This document shows, piece by piece, positions 14,039 through 22,493 of a DNA stretch of 47,193 nucleotides. The stretch spans positions 1 to 47,193 of the forward strand of contig JAJYSZ010000016.1 of assembly GCA_021793315.1 (NCBI GenBank), in the 5' to 3' direction. Position numbers and translations under genes: made by a program. The stretch comes from Bacillota bacterium (GTDB lineage: Bacteria; Bacillota; Sulfobacillia; JAJZYS01; JAJYTV01). The notes under the pieces were generated by a model. The model made no database searches. It was not told the origin of the DNA and was given only the letters and a program-made list of their open reading frames with translations. Position 1 is the stretch's first letter. Each line of letters opens with the position of its first letter.

Positions 14039-15830
14039 GCCCGTGAGGCAGACCGCGCCGACCCCTGGCGCTGCGCTGCGCAATGCCTTCGCGCCGAGCG
14101 CACTGCAGTTCACGCAGCGAAGCTTCGACTCCGGCGACCAGTGGGGCCGGGTCTACGCCATCACCGACTTTCCTCCCAGCGTGGACGCGGGCTGGCTCGC
14201 CACGGTCGCGAATCTTGACGGGATCGTGCTCTCCGTCCATGCGCTTCCGACCGACCCGACCGCCATCACGATGGCGATGAGCCGGGCGATCTCGCTCCTC
14301 GCGGGGCAGCTCTCCACCGGAGGGACCGCCCTGAGTCAGCAGCGGCAGGAGCAGCAGCTCCAAGACGCGCAGGCCCTCCTGCGCAAGATCGACGCCGAGC
14401 AACAGAGCGTCTGGACCGTCGGCGTCGTCCTCCTCGTAAACGCGCCCGACGAGGCCACCGGCCTGCGACGCTCGAAGCGCCTCGAGGGTCTGCTCGCGGC
14501 CGCCGGGATGCGTGCTCGCCCTCTGGCCTTTCGCCAGGAGGAGGGGCTGAAGGCCGTGGGCCCGTGGGGGCTCTTCCCGGAAAGCCTGCGCGGTGGCGCG
14601 CCTTTCCAGTTGCCGGCGGAGACGCTCGCCGCCGCCTTCCCGTTCAGCAGCGGCGGCATCAACCACGGCCACGGCATCGTGCTCGGGCACGACTCGTCGG
14701 GGGGGCTCGTGCTCGTCGACTGCTGGAATCCGCCGCCTGACGCAGGTATCTCGAACAAGAACTTCGCGATTCTCTCGCCGCCCGGTGGCGGCAAGAGCCA
14801 CGCGGTGAAGCTCAGGATGCTGCGCGAGTGGGCCATGGGAGCCCGCGTCATCGTCGTTGACCCCGAGCGTGAGTACCGCATCCTGTCCCACAACCTCGGC
14901 GGCGCGTGGCTGAACGCGGCCGGCGGCGCGACAAAGATCAACCCGTTCCAAGCGCCGGCACTCCCCCCCGACACGGACGATACGGGTCTCGAGCTGGCCG
15001 TCACGTCGATCGGAATCCACATCCAGCGTGTGCAGGGCTTCCTCACGACCTACCTGCCCGACCTCACGGCGATGCAGCGCGCGCTGCTCGATCAGGCGGT
15101 GGAGGAGGTCTACCAAGCCAAGGACATCACCTTGACGACCGACCCCGCGACCGTCGCTGCCGAGGGCTGGCCACACATGGGCGACCTTCACCGCGCCTGC
15201 AAGGCGCACGCGGAAGCGGAACCGGCGACGGAATGGCCGACCATCGCGGCGCTCCTACGCAACGCCGGCGAGGGCACGACGGCCCAGCTTTGGGCGGGGG
15301 CATCGACCGTACCGGACGTGCAATCCGCCGACTTCGTCGTGCTCGACATCCACGACCTTCAGGACGCGCCGGAGAACGTCAAGCGAGCCCAGTTCCTCAA
15401 CGTACTCGGCTACGCCTGGGACTTGATCCGCGCCGATCGCTCCGAGAAGAAGCTGCTCGTGGTGGACGAGGCATGGATGCTGATCGACCCGAAGGCACCC
15501 GAGGCGCTCAAGTTCATGAAGAGCCTCAGCAAGCGCATCCGCAAGTACAATGGGAGCTTCTCCGTCGTCACGCAGAACGTCGTCGACTTCTTGCACGATG
15601 CGGTGCGTGGCGACGGGGAGCAGGTGCTCACCAACAGCGCCTTCACCCTATTGCTGCGCCAAGGCGGGCGAGACTTGACGGCACTGACGGACCTCTTCCA
15701 ACTCTCGGAGGCCGAGCAGGAGAAGCTGCGCAACGCCCGCGTCGGCGAGGGTCTCCTGATCGCCGGCAACCACCGCGCCTGGGTGACGATCGACACAGCG
15801 CCGCATGAGACGTCGCTCATCTACGGATAA
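14031..15830 (+). CDS. VirB4 ATPase of the conjugative T4SS
   Basis: A 599-residue protein. I chose TTG 14031, 7 nt after AGGAGGG. An earlier in-frame start at 13974 lies inside the preceding gene. Walker A is SPPGGGKSHAVK near residue 253, and Walker B is KLLVVDEAWMLID near 475. VDPEREYRILSHNLGG and SVVTQNVVDFL are typical VirB4 motifs. The N-terminal part (YAITDFPPSVDAGWLATVAN) is the membrane-proximal domain. VirB4 energises assembly and substrate transfer at the inner face of the membrane. Confidence 0.92.
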   Translation: MTKPVRQTAPTPGAALRNAFAPSALQFTQRSFDSGDQWGRVYAITDFPPSVDAGWLATVANLDGIVLSVHALPTDPTAITMAMSRAISLLAGQLSTGGTALSQQRQEQQLQDAQALLRKIDAEQQSVWTVGVVLLVNAPDEATGLRRSKRLEGLLAAAGMRARPLAFRQEEGLKAVGPWGLFPESLRGGAPFQLPAETLAAAFPFSSGGINHGHGIVLGHDSSGGLVLVDCWNPPPDAGISNKNFAILSPPGGGKSHAVKLRMLREWAMGARVIVVDPEREYRILSHNLGGAWLNAAGGATKINPFQAPALPPDTDDTGLELAVTSIGIHIQRVQGFLTTYLPDLTAMQRALLDQAVEEVYQAKDITLTTDPATVAAEGWPHMGDLHRACKAHAEAEPATEWPTIAALLRNAGEGTTAQLWAGASTVPDVQSADFVVLDIHDLQDAPENVKRAQFLNVLGYAWDLIRADRSEKKLLVVDEAWMLIDPKAPEALKFMKSLSKRIRKYNGSFSVVTQNVVDFLHDAVRGDGEQVLTNSAFTLLLRQGGRDLTALTDLFQLSEAEQEKLRNARVGEGLLIAGNHRAWVTIDTAPHETSLIYG

Positions 15831-15841
15831 GGGGGAATCCC

Positions 15842-16039
15842 GTGAATCCCCAGCGCCACCATGCCCTCGTCGGCCGCCTACGCGTCGTCGTGGCGGCCGA
15901 ACTGGTCCTCATCACAGCGGATCCTGTGCTCTTGACCATCCCCGCATCCCCCGCACAGGCGGCCTTCGGCTACATCGACACAGGGCTACTCCTCGCCACG
16001 CTGATCGGACTCGGATGGATCGCGCTCGCGTTCTGCTAG
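15842..16039 (+). CDS. small predicted membrane or secreted peptide
   Basis: A 65-residue protein with GTG start at 15842 after AAGGGGG. A basic N-terminus (PQRHHALVGRLR) precedes two hydrophobic stretches (VVVAAELVLITADPVLLTI and YIDTGLLLATLIGLGWIALA). An AQA sequence after the first one could be a signal peptidase site. Its place between virB4 and the virB1-like gene suggests a T4SS accessory or a second VirB2-like subunit. That is inference. Confidence 0.45.
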   Translation: MNPQRHHALVGRLRVVVAAELVLITADPVLLTIPASPAQAAFGYIDTGLLLATLIGLGWIALAFC

Positions 16040-16085
16040 ACGGTGCCACTGCCCGCCGCAAGGACCCCCGAAGGGAGTTGAGCAC

Positions 16086-17147
16086 ATGGACGAACAGCAG
16101 GGCCTCGGGGAACAACTGCTCCGCGTTGGCGCGGAGCAGGGTCTCAAGAAGGCCGCCGGCTGGATCGGTGGCGGCGCGCTCGGGCTCATCCTCCTGTTCA
16201 TCGTGGTCATGGCCGCCATCGCCACCTTCTTGGGCGGAGGACTGGGCGGTGGGCAAGGGCCTCCGATCGGGACGTCCCAGGCGCGCCCAACGCTCTGGCT
16301 GACCTACCCGGCGCTGCAGCAGAGCGGTCTGCCCAATGTCCTTGTTCTCAGCGTCATGGCGCACGAGAGCGGCGGCCGCATTTTCGCCACCGACTACAAC
16401 TGCAGCGGCGGCGTCCCTTCGACGCAGCCGTGCAGCCGGGCATATCCCGGTTCCCGTACGCTATCCGAGGACGCGGGGCTCATGCAGATCAACTCCGGCG
16501 GCTGGCCGGTGCCCCAGAACGCGCGTAAGTGGCAGTCACTCGGCATCGCCCAAGACCCCTTCGACCCAGCGAGGAACCTGCAGTCCGGCATCGCCGAACT
16601 CGCGGCAGACGTGCACCGGACGGGCTACCTAGAGCCTGCGCTCGAGGACTACAACTCCGGTCGGGCGCAGGGCGATGCGGCCTACGCGCAGGCGGTGCGC
16701 AGATACCTCACCGCCTATGAGGCGGGTCCGACGATCGCCGTCTGGAGCACCGCCGAGTACACGCACGGGCAGTGGCAGGTCCAGGCGCATGAGCGCGTCT
16801 GGGTCGTCGTGGCGGCCGCAGGGCCCTACGGGGCGCGGTTCTTGCTGCCCTGGGCCCCGGGCCCGCCGAAGTGCACCACCGAGACAGTTCAAGGGAAGAG
16901 CACAACGGTGTGCAAGCCAGGGCCGCCGCAGCTGCTGAAAGGCCGCGCCCTCGTGCCGCCGGCGAGCGTCACGCTCAACGGCAGGGCGATCGCGTCCTCT
17001 GCACCGAACGCGCCCCTCTGGCCGGGGGAGCAGGCATTTTCCGCCGAGGTCACGGGACCTGGCCCCTACACCGTCGTCGCGACATGGCGGGGGACGCCGA
17101 CGGACACGGCGACAGCCGATATCGTTCTCAAGGAGGCGATCCAATGA
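16086..17147 (+). CDS. VirB1-like lytic transglycosylase of the T4SS
   Basis: A 353-residue protein from ATG 16086 with GAAGGGAG upstream. One transmembrane helix lies at about 29-50 (LGLILLFIVVMAAIATFLGG), placing the rest outside the cell. The SLT/lysozyme-like domain has the catalytic Glu94 in MAHESGGR, then AGLMQINSGGW, and a closing ALEDYNSG. The C-terminal part (about 255-350) resembles a small beta domain (SVTLNGRAIASS, GPYTVVATWRGTPTD). It would open the peptidoglycan locally for the conjugation channel. Confidence 0.84.
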   Translation: MDEQQGLGEQLLRVGAEQGLKKAAGWIGGGALGLILLFIVVMAAIATFLGGGLGGGQGPPIGTSQARPTLWLTYPALQQSGLPNVLVLSVMAHESGGRIFATDYNCSGGVPSTQPCSRAYPGSRTLSEDAGLMQINSGGWPVPQNARKWQSLGIAQDPFDPARNLQSGIAELAADVHRTGYLEPALEDYNSGRAQGDAAYAQAVRRYLTAYEAGPTIAVWSTAEYTHGQWQVQAHERVWVVVAAAGPYGARFLLPWAPGPPKCTTETVQGKSTTVCKPGPPQLLKGRALVPPASVTLNGRAIASSAPNAPLWPGEQAFSAEVTGPGPYTVVATWRGTPTDTATADIVLKEAIQ

Positions 17148-17293
17148 CCCTTCTTTACCATGGCGCGTGGCTCGTCTACGACGTCCTGCACCTAAACCGT
17201 CCCTGGGACCTCTTCTTCGTGGCCATGAGTCTCTTGGCGATCGTCCGCGCGCTCCGCTGGTACCGGCGACCGCGCAAGGGAGGATGGTTCTGA
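17144..17293 (+). CDS. small membrane protein
   Basis: A 49-residue protein starting at ATG 17144, overlapping the upstream stop (ATGA) behind AAGGAGG. One hydrophobic segment (WDLFFVAMSLLAIVRAL) is followed by a basic tail (RWYRRPRKGGWF). It is the penultimate gene of the T4SS block and overlaps the next by 1 nt. The function is not recognised. Confidence 0.5.
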   Translation: MTLLYHGAWLVYDVLHLNRPWDLFFVAMSLLAIVRALRWYRRPRKGGWF

Positions 17294-17598
17294 TGATCAA
17301 CCCAGACCTCGCGCACCTCCTCGTCGACTGTGCGACGGAGACCGGCACGGGCGACGGACACGAGCGCCAGTACCTTCTCCACACAGAGGCCCCGCGAGAT
17401 CTCCTGCGCGACCTGCGCTACGCCGGCCGCACGGACTTCGTGACGGCCTGGCAGTCCCCGCGCTATCGGGCGATCCTCCTGGCCGCGGAAGGCGGGGGAA
17501 GGATCGTCGCCTTCGCCGACCAGGCGCACTTCCGCGAAGCTGTCCAGCTCGCGCGCCAGGGCATCCTCCCCGAGGTGGCGCAGGTCCGCGAACGCTGA
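17293..17598 (+). CDS. small hypothetical protein at the end of the T4SS block
   Basis: A 101-residue protein. ATG 17293 is 9 nt after GGGAGG. ATG 17284 in the same frame is too close to that site. It is a mixed alpha/beta soluble protein (LLVDCATETGTGDGHERQYL, DFVTAWQSPRYRAILLAAEG). No family is recognised. It is the last gene before the palindrome at 17611 and the Tad cluster. Confidence 0.5.
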   Translation: MINPDLAHLLVDCATETGTGDGHERQYLLHTEAPRDLLRDLRYAGRTDFVTAWQSPRYRAILLAAEGGGRIVAFADQAHFREAVQLARQGILPEVAQVRER

Positions 17599-17610
17599 CA
17601 ACGTCCCGCC

Positions 17611-17624
17611 TTTTCGCACGAAAA
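17611..17624. promoter_or_regulatory. palindrome TTTTCGCACGAAAA (site 2), before the Tad cluster
   Basis: A near-perfect palindrome, one base from that at 9107-9120. It lies in the 48-bp gap between the last T4SS gene and the first Tad gene, 23 nt before the start at 17647. An operator for the pilus operon or a parS-like site are the main options. No convincing -35/-10 pair is visible beside it. Confidence 0.6.
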
Positions 17625-17646
17625 TTCCGTTGGGAGGTACGCGCCC

Positions 17647-18861
17647 ATGCTGATCGGCTCGCTGCTCTCGGACGGTCACCCCTGGCGCGCCGAGGCGGCA
17701 GCGATCGGGACCCTCGTCTGGCAGGGCTCCGTCGACACTCTGACGGCCGCGGCTCGTGCGCCTGTCGACCTGCTCCTGGTCGACGCCGGGGATCTCGCCG
17801 TGCAGGATCTTCCGGATCTGAACGCATACCGCATCGCCCGGCCCGCCACGCGCATCCTCGTCGCGCTACCGCCGGACGCTCAGCCGGGAGATCCCCTGTT
17901 CGAGGCCCTGGCGCGGATGGGTGTCTACGACATGACCTCGGAAACTGCACTCGCGGCCGCGATCGCCAACACCGCATCCTACGCGGACGCCGCCCGCTGG
18001 CTGCCTCCTCCCGAGGCGAGCCAGCCCGCGCCCCGTGGATCCTGGCTCTTTGCGCAGGTCGCGGCCTCCCGCCGCAGCGCTTGGCGCCGCGATATCGCGG
18101 CCGGGCCGGAGCCAACTCCGCATGATGCCGACGATGCCCCCGCAGCCCCGGCTCGCGGCCGCCGGCCCGTGCTCGTCGCCGGCCGCAGCATCGCGATCCT
18201 GGCAGCCCACGGAGGCGCCGGCGCCACGACCGTCACCGCGCTGCTGGCCCAGGTTTTCGCTGCACAGGGATTGCACGTCGGCATACTCGAGGCCGATCCC
18301 GGTGGGGGACAGCTCCTGCGGCTCTTCGGGCGACCCCTGCTCGAGGCGGGGGTCGAGTCCGCCCAGTCGCCCGCTGAAGCCCTTGTCGCCTGCGGACCGC
18401 GCATCTCGGTCCTGGCGCGAGGCTTCGGTGCGGGCGCGGCCCTCGGCACACCGGACGTCGAACGCTCGCTTTCCTATTTGAGAGGGATCAGCGACGTGAC
18501 GCTCGTGGACGCCGGCAGGGGTACCGTCGGCCTCGGGATCGCCGGGCCCTACGCCGATCTGCTCGTGCTGGTCGCGGAACCGACGCCCACCGGGGCCGCC
18601 GCAGCGGTGCGGATCGCAAACCTCCTCAAGACGACGAGGGTGCCGCAGCTCGCCGGAGCCGTGCTCAATCGGCGCCCGACGAAGCGCCTTACGGCGGCCG
18701 ACCTCGGCGACGCGCTCGGCTGCCGCATCCTGGCGGACATCCCCGCGCTGCCCGCCGAGTGCTTCCATCTCGCAGACTCTGGACGCGCCGGCAAGGAGCT
18801 CCTTGGGTTTCTCGGGCCGGTTGCCGACATGCTGCTCACCCAAAGGAGGGCTGCACTTTGA
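17647..18861 (+). CDS. CpaE/TadZ-like protein with a degenerate P-loop
   Basis: A 404-residue protein from ATG 17647. Residues 1-130 look like a receiver-like domain (VDLLLVDAGDLAVQDLPDLN, TRILVALPPDA), as in CpaE/TadZ. A MinD/ParA fold follows from about 180. The deviant Walker A of ParA (KGGxGKT) is replaced by AAHGGAGATTVTA near residue 188, lacking both lysines, so ATP hydrolysis is unlikely. TadZ proteins place the pilus machine at a cell site. It overlaps the next gene (TTGA, 18858-18861), which is a paralogue with an intact P-loop. The pair may form a heterodimer. Confidence 0.72.
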   Translation: MLIGSLLSDGHPWRAEAAAIGTLVWQGSVDTLTAAARAPVDLLLVDAGDLAVQDLPDLNAYRIARPATRILVALPPDAQPGDPLFEALARMGVYDMTSETALAAAIANTASYADAARWLPPPEASQPAPRGSWLFAQVAASRRSAWRRDIAAGPEPTPHDADDAPAAPARGRRPVLVAGRSIAILAAHGGAGATTVTALLAQVFAAQGLHVGILEADPGGGQLLRLFGRPLLEAGVESAQSPAEALVACGPRISVLARGFGAGAALGTPDVERSLSYLRGISDVTLVDAGRGTVGLGIAGPYADLLVLVAEPTPTGAAAAVRIANLLKTTRVPQLAGAVLNRRPTKRLTAADLGDALGCRILADIPALPAECFHLADSGRAGKELLGFLGPVADMLLTQRRAAL

Positions 18862-20066
18862 TCGAATGGGCCGACACCAACACCGGAATCATCGCCCTCT
18901 GCCTGCCGGAGCCGCACGGCTCGCGGCTCGCCGCACTCCTGCGCGGGCGCATGGGTCTGGAGGTCGTGGCACAGGAGAGCTTCCAACCTGTCGCGGGGGC
19001 GTCCGTCTATATCGTCACCCCGGAAGACGCCCCGCGCATTCTGCCGCACAAGGGGGGTGCCGACGTCGCGATCGTCTTCGGCACCCGCGGCCCGAGCGAC
19101 GCCGACCGCCTACGCTACCCGGGGGCCGTGTTTCTCACCGGCGCGCTGCCCGGCACCGTCACCGACTGGCTTGAGAGTCGTGGCGTGCCGGTGGAGTCTC
19201 TGGACCTCACATGGGCCGAGACGCTGCACCAACCTGCCGCCCACCAGTCCGGCGCGAAATCCGTTGCCGTGTACTCTTCCGGCGGCGGGGTGGGGAAGTC
19301 CACCGTCTCCGTGTACCTCGCCGCGGTTGCGGCGGCCGAGCGCGTCCCGACGGGACTCGTCGAGTTGGACGAGGACCGCCGCGGCATCCTCACGTACTTC
19401 GACCGCAAGCCGAAGAACGGACTCGATACGCTGCAGCCGACGGACTGGGAGGACCCTGCGCGCTTCGCCGCAGCCATGGCGGCCACCACGGTGGCGGTCG
19501 GGGCACGGCTCACAGTCGTGCCGATGGTCGGCACAAAGTACGGCATGCAGTACCAGACGTCCATGGACACGGAAGACCACCTCCAGCACCTGTTCGACTG
19601 GGCGGGCAAGGAGTTCGCGCTCACGGTCTACGACCTCCCGGCGCGCGTGCGCGACCACGTGGTGCTCCAGACCCTGCAGAACGCCAGCCACATCATCCTT
19701 GTGGTGGAGCCGACCGAAATCATGGTCGACTCCACCATGAGCTATCTCAACCTGATCCACTCGATCAAGGGCGTCGGGCCGCAAATGGTTGGCCGGATGA
19801 GCCTCCTCGTCAACAAGGTTCCCCGCCAGCGCCGCGCCGCGATCCCCTCTCGCCAGATGGCGGACGCCCTCGGCGTGCCCCTCCTCGGCGAGGTTCCGCT
19901 CGACCCCGAACGATACATGACGGCCATCAACCAACACCGGATCCAGCTCGACCCAAACTGGAAGGCGATCTACGCGGCCTTGGACCTTCCGCACGCGGCA
20001 GGGTCGGCAAAGACCGGCACGGACAGGGAGAAGGTCGGTCTCTTCCGGCGTCTCCTCGGCAGATAG
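18858..20066 (+). CDS. CpaE/TadZ-like MinD-family ATPase
   Basis: A 402-residue protein with TTG start at 18858 after AAAGGAGGG. An N-terminal receiver-like domain lies at about 1-115. The MinD domain follows with a canonical deviant Walker A, SSGGGVGKSTVS, near residue 140, and VELDEDRRGILTYF after it. HIILVVEPTEIMVDST and RMSLLVNKVPRQRR are typical MinD/CpaE motifs. It resembles CpaE proteins that recruit the Tad/Flp pilus apparatus. Position directly before cpaF and after the degenerate paralogue supports this role over chromosome or plasmid partition, though ParA-like partnering with the ParB-like protein is an alternative. Confidence 0.78.
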   Translation: MIEWADTNTGIIALCLPEPHGSRLAALLRGRMGLEVVAQESFQPVAGASVYIVTPEDAPRILPHKGGADVAIVFGTRGPSDADRLRYPGAVFLTGALPGTVTDWLESRGVPVESLDLTWAETLHQPAAHQSGAKSVAVYSSGGGVGKSTVSVYLAAVAAAERVPTGLVELDEDRRGILTYFDRKPKNGLDTLQPTDWEDPARFAAAMAATTVAVGARLTVVPMVGTKYGMQYQTSMDTEDHLQHLFDWAGKEFALTVYDLPARVRDHVVLQTLQNASHIILVVEPTEIMVDSTMSYLNLIHSIKGVGPQMVGRMSLLVNKVPRQRRAAIPSRQMADALGVPLLGEVPLDPERYMTAINQHRIQLDPNWKAIYAALDLPHAAGSAKTGTDREKVGLFRRLLGR

Positions 20067-20089
20067 ACAGCACCGTCAGGAGGTCTACC

Positions 20090-21604
20090 ATGGAGTCCCC
20101 AGCAGAGATGCGTCTCTACCAGCAGACCCGTCGCGCTGATCTCGCCAGTCTCTCGGTCATTGCGGCGCGCTTGACGGAAAACGGATCCGCACGGCAGCCC
20201 GAAGGTACGGAGGAGCCTCTTCAGATCGGGCTTCGCCAGGTGCGCGAAGCCCTCGCGCGCGAATACGCCGACCTTCTGCGCGATCGCGTGGCGCACCGCG
20301 AGGCCATCCTCACCGCGATCCGCGACAAGCTGCAGGCGACAGACCTCACCTCCGACGAACGCCATCTCGCCTACGAACTGCTCAGCACGGACTACTTCGG
20401 CTTCGGGCGGCTCGACCGTTACATGGCGGACCCGAACGTCACCGAGATCATTGTCGACAGCCCAAGCCATGTGGACGTCGAGGTGGGTGGCCAGCTCCAT
20501 CGGGTGCCGGTCTCTTGGCGTTCGGATGAGGACTTGCGCGAGTACATCAAGGGGCTGATCCGCGACACGGGCCGCCCGCTCGACACGGCGCACCCCATCG
20601 TTGACTGCGAGGTGGGCGGGGCGCGCGTCAACGCGACGTCGCCCCCGGTCTCCAAGCACTTCACGCTCAACATCCGCAAGTCGACGGAGCAGACCCGCCG
20701 CTACACCGCGGAGGAGTACATCCGCTCGGGCGCGATCAACCTCGTCGGCATGCGGCTGCTGCTGTCCTGTGCGCGCGGCGCGGCGACGATCCTTGCGTGC
20801 GGCGCCACGGGCTCGGGTAAGACGACGCTCGCGCGCATCCTGATCGAGATGGGCGCACGGGACGACCTGCGTTGGATTGTGCTCGAGGACGTACGCGAGA
20901 CGGAAGCACATGTGGAGCGCTTCGTCTCGCTGCAGACGGTCGAGCGCAAGGAGAACCCGATCACCGTCGACGACCTCTTCGCAACCACAAAGCGCAAGCG
21001 GCCGGATCGCATCGCCGTCGGTGAGGTGCGCTCCGGCGATCACGCGGCCCCGTTCATCCTCTCTACCCTTGCCGGCCACGAGGGGCCGATTACGACGCTG
21101 CACGCCGGCAACGAGTACGATGCGGTCTTCAATTTCATCTTCTTCCTGAAGATGTCTGGTCTGCCTGTAGCTGAAGACTTCCTCGAGCGCATGCTGCACC
21201 GCCAGCTCAACATCCTCGTCTTCGTGCGGCGCTTCCGCGACGGCCGACGCCGCGTCACCCGCATCGTCGAGGTGCTGCCGATGGGACAAGGCAACGACGG
21301 CTTTCAGGTGCTGATGGAATGGGACAAGGCGACGGATCAGCTCGTGTGGCGCAACCCCATCTCAAACGAACTCGCATACCGCCTTGATCTCAACGAGACA
21401 GTCGTACCGACGCCGGACGACGACGTGACCTGGGACAACTACCTCGACCTCGACACCTTCGCGGAAACGCCACCCGTGGAAGAGGTGGAGAACATCCCGG
21501 CGCCCATCGACACTGCATCCGTGGCGCGTGACGAGGACCAGGCACCGGCGGACAAGCCCACCGCCCGCCGTGGCTACAGGCTACGGCGGAGGTTTGCGCC
21601 GTGA
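20090..21604 (+). CDS. cpaF: CpaF/TadA-family secretion ATPase
   Basis: A 504-residue protein. ATG 20090 follows AGGAGG. A much longer frame upstream is antisense-like and lacks a site. The N-terminal domain is followed by FGRLDRYMADPNVTEIIVDS, typical of CpaF. Walker A is GATGSGKTT (about 239-247), the Walker B region is DRIAVGEVRSG (about 306), and the His box is TTLHAG (about 335). It powers Tad pilus assembly with TadB and TadC, whose genes follow without a gap. VirB11 is a relative, but Gram-positive T4SS lack VirB11 and the neighbours here are Tad genes. The acidic C-terminal tail ends in a basic patch. Confidence 0.9.
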   Translation: MESPAEMRLYQQTRRADLASLSVIAARLTENGSARQPEGTEEPLQIGLRQVREALAREYADLLRDRVAHREAILTAIRDKLQATDLTSDERHLAYELLSTDYFGFGRLDRYMADPNVTEIIVDSPSHVDVEVGGQLHRVPVSWRSDEDLREYIKGLIRDTGRPLDTAHPIVDCEVGGARVNATSPPVSKHFTLNIRKSTEQTRRYTAEEYIRSGAINLVGMRLLLSCARGAATILACGATGSGKTTLARILIEMGARDDLRWIVLEDVRETEAHVERFVSLQTVERKENPITVDDLFATTKRKRPDRIAVGEVRSGDHAAPFILSTLAGHEGPITTLHAGNEYDAVFNFIFFLKMSGLPVAEDFLERMLHRQLNILVFVRRFRDGRRRVTRIVEVLPMGQGNDGFQVLMEWDKATDQLVWRNPISNELAYRLDLNETVVPTPDDDVTWDNYLDLDTFAETPPVEEVENIPAPIDTASVARDEDQAPADKPTARRGYRLRRRFAP

Positions 21605-22482
21605 TCGCATTCGTTGCCGCGCTCGCACTCGGCGTCGCAGCATACCTCTGGGCAACGCGCAACACCCTCCCGTCGCGTCTGGAGCGCGCGAAGCCGCGCC
21701 CGCAGGCGGCTTCGGTTCAGAGAACCGCCTCAAAGGGATGGTCCGTCACAGAGCGTAGCTGCAAGGTGCTCGGGATGCCCCTGGCCCGCCTGCGTATCTA
21801 CTCGTGGCTGGCGGCCTTAGTGGTTGGCATGCTCTGGTGGCTGGCCGTGCAGAACTTGCCAGCGGGCGTCTTCATGGGCGCCATCGGCTTCCAGCTTCCC
21901 GGCTTCTGGATCGAGCTGCGTGCGGCGAAGGCGCTCGACCAGCTCCAGCGCCAGATGTCCGTATTTGTAGGGACGGTCAACGATGCGCTGCACGGTCGCG
22001 GAGCCACGGCGGAAGATGCCATGCTCGCCGCGGCCCGCACTGTCCACGGCGGCCCCATGGCCCCCATCGCCCAGACGTACCTGCAGCGCACCGAGGCGGG
22101 CGTCGCCTTCGAGGACCGCGTGCGGCTGCTCGGACGCGAGGTAGACCTGCCGAGCTTCCACTTCTTCACGGACCTCATGCAGCTTCGTGAACGCACCGGC
22201 GTTGAGCGCATGGCCAAAGCGTTCGACCTCATGGACGAGAAGTTCCGCGACGACGAGCGCATGCAGGCATCCGTCCGTGGCGAGCTCAGCATTTACATGG
22301 GGATGCTGCTCGGGTCGCTCGCGGTCAACGTCGTCGTGTTTCCCGTAACTCGCCTGACCAGCTCCGGCTGGCCGCTCATCGCAGCGCACCTCGGCATCCT
22401 CATCAGTCTCTCCGCCCTTGGCTCCGTCGTCGTGTTCTCGGGCGTGCGCCGCTTCGCCAGGGCGCGCGTCATGACCGAATAG
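21601..22482 (+). CDS. tadB: TadB-like pilus platform protein (T2SSF domain)
   Basis: A 293-residue protein with GTG start at 21601, overlapping the cpaF stop. Membrane segments lie at residues 1-18, about 60-100 and two near the C-terminus (MGMLLGSLAVNVVVFPVT and GILISLSALGSVVVFSGV). The cytoplasmic T2SSF-type domain between them contains FVGTVNDALHGRGATAEDAM and LGREVDLPSFHFFTDLMQLR. This is the usual TadB arrangement. With TadC it forms the inner-membrane platform moved by CpaF. Confidence 0.8.
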   Translation: MIAFVAALALGVAAYLWATRNTLPSRLERAKPRPQAASVQRTASKGWSVTERSCKVLGMPLARLRIYSWLAALVVGMLWWLAVQNLPAGVFMGAIGFQLPGFWIELRAAKALDQLQRQMSVFVGTVNDALHGRGATAEDAMLAAARTVHGGPMAPIAQTYLQRTEAGVAFEDRVRLLGREVDLPSFHFFTDLMQLRERTGVERMAKAFDLMDEKFRDDERMQASVRGELSIYMGMLLGSLAVNVVVFPVTRLTSSGWPLIAAHLGILISLSALGSVVVFSGVRRFARARVMTE

Positions 22483-22493
22483 GAGGTGGTGCC

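Noticed and set aside
16040-16085. Promoter before the lytic transglycosylase gene
   Set aside because: The 46-bp gap holds a ribosome site but no -35/-10 pair. The gene is probably read from the upstream T4SS operon.
20090-21604. CpaF as the VirB11 ATPase of the T4SS
   Set aside because: Gram-positive T4SS of this type lack VirB11, and the gene is directly joined to tadB and tadC.
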